Of a DNA stretch of 64,000 bases, positions 63,882 to 64,000 are shown in pieces. Made by a program: the position numbers and the translations under genes. The DNA lies in assembly GCF_009707515.1 (NCBI RefSeq), contig NZ_WLYI01000002.1, positions 1 through 64,000 of the forward strand, written 5' to 3'. The notes beneath the pieces are model-generated. The model was not told the DNA's origin. It did not search any database and worked only from the letters and a program-made list of their open reading frames with translations. This stretch comes from Pseudomonas karstica. GTDB lineage: Bacteria > Pseudomonadota > Gammaproteobacteria > Pseudomonadales > Pseudomonadaceae. Within the stretch, counting starts at the first letter, position 1, and every line of letters begins with the position of its first letter.

Positions 63882-64000
63882 CACTCACACGCTTCCAGAT
63901 GTGCATCGGCGGTGAATGGGTCGATGCCCTGTCCGGCAAGACCTTTGAAAGCCTGAACCCGGCCCTGGCTCAAGCCTGGGCTGAATTGCCCGACGCTGAC
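63878..64000 (+). CDS. Aldehyde dehydrogenase, N-terminal fragment
   Basis: Forty-one codons reach the right edge. The peptide MTLTRFQMCIGGEWVDALSG and KTFESLNPALAQAWAELPDA is the classic start of an NAD(P)-dependent aldehyde dehydrogenase. AAGGGGATC lies upstream, and the start overlaps the hydrolase stop. It is the third gene of an operon that continues beyond the window. Confidence 0.85.
   Translation, partial: MTLTRFQMCIGGEWVDALSGKTFESLNPALAQAWAELPDAD

Overview
The window reads as chromosomal DNA of a fluorescent-type Pseudomonas. The grounds are high GC, GGAGG-type ribosome sites, Pseudomonas-type REP palindromes ending in GCTCCTAC, a DUF2790 protein, and complete nicotinate (nic), L-rhamnose and L-arabinose oxidation clusters of pseudomonad type. 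Species cannot be fixed from the sequence alone.

Layout. 1-2377: housekeeping-type genes (DUF533 start, DinB, LysE exporter, a small protein) and tRNA-Leu(UAA). 2378-6890: an AT-richer, degenerate island just downstream of that tRNA. It carries an orphan A-PCP-reductase NRPS split by a one-base deletion and fragments of an SRAP peptidase and an IS66 transposase. 6893-13312: small single genes (DUF2790, serine hydrolase, COG3650 lipoprotein, VOC protein, a 27-residue membrane peptide, a secreted nuclease, tRNA-Cys, gamma-glutamyltransferase). 13474-25473: the nicotinate catabolic cluster: regulators nicS and nicR, nicotinate dehydrogenase nicAB, nicX, nicC, nicD, nicE, nicF and transporter nicT, which together take nicotinate to fumarate. 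No nicP porin is present. 25637-31285: a MalY/PatB-type aminotransferase and a very large putative toxin with a YopT-like Cys-His-Asp site and a hydrophobic pore-like segment. 31512-40495: non-phosphorylative L-rhamnose pathway (mutarotase, 1-dehydrogenase, lactonase, rhamnonate dehydratase, aldolase, lactaldehyde dehydrogenase, two transporters, LysR regulator). 40827-43493: an autotransporter. 43554-57976: L-arabinose-type oxidative pathway (SDR dehydrogenase, epimerase, ABC importer, lactonase, IlvD-type dehydratase, FAH-type AraD1, ketoglutarate semialdehyde dehydrogenase, MFS, GntR regulator, KdgD), which feeds 2-oxoglutarate. 58252-62267: an AT-rich patch with an orphan nanE and an unassigned four-gene operon (methyltransferase, FemAB/GNAT-like protein, small NIPSNAP-like protein, PNPOx-like flavoprotein), ending at a reductase fossil. 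62412-64000: start of a DUF1185, hydrolase and aldehyde dehydrogenase operon behind a perfect 16-bp palindrome.

Most of the window is therefore peripheral carbon catabolism. Three insertions stand out: the NRPS island, the giant toxin and the four-gene operon. The operon is the best candidate for an undescribed system.
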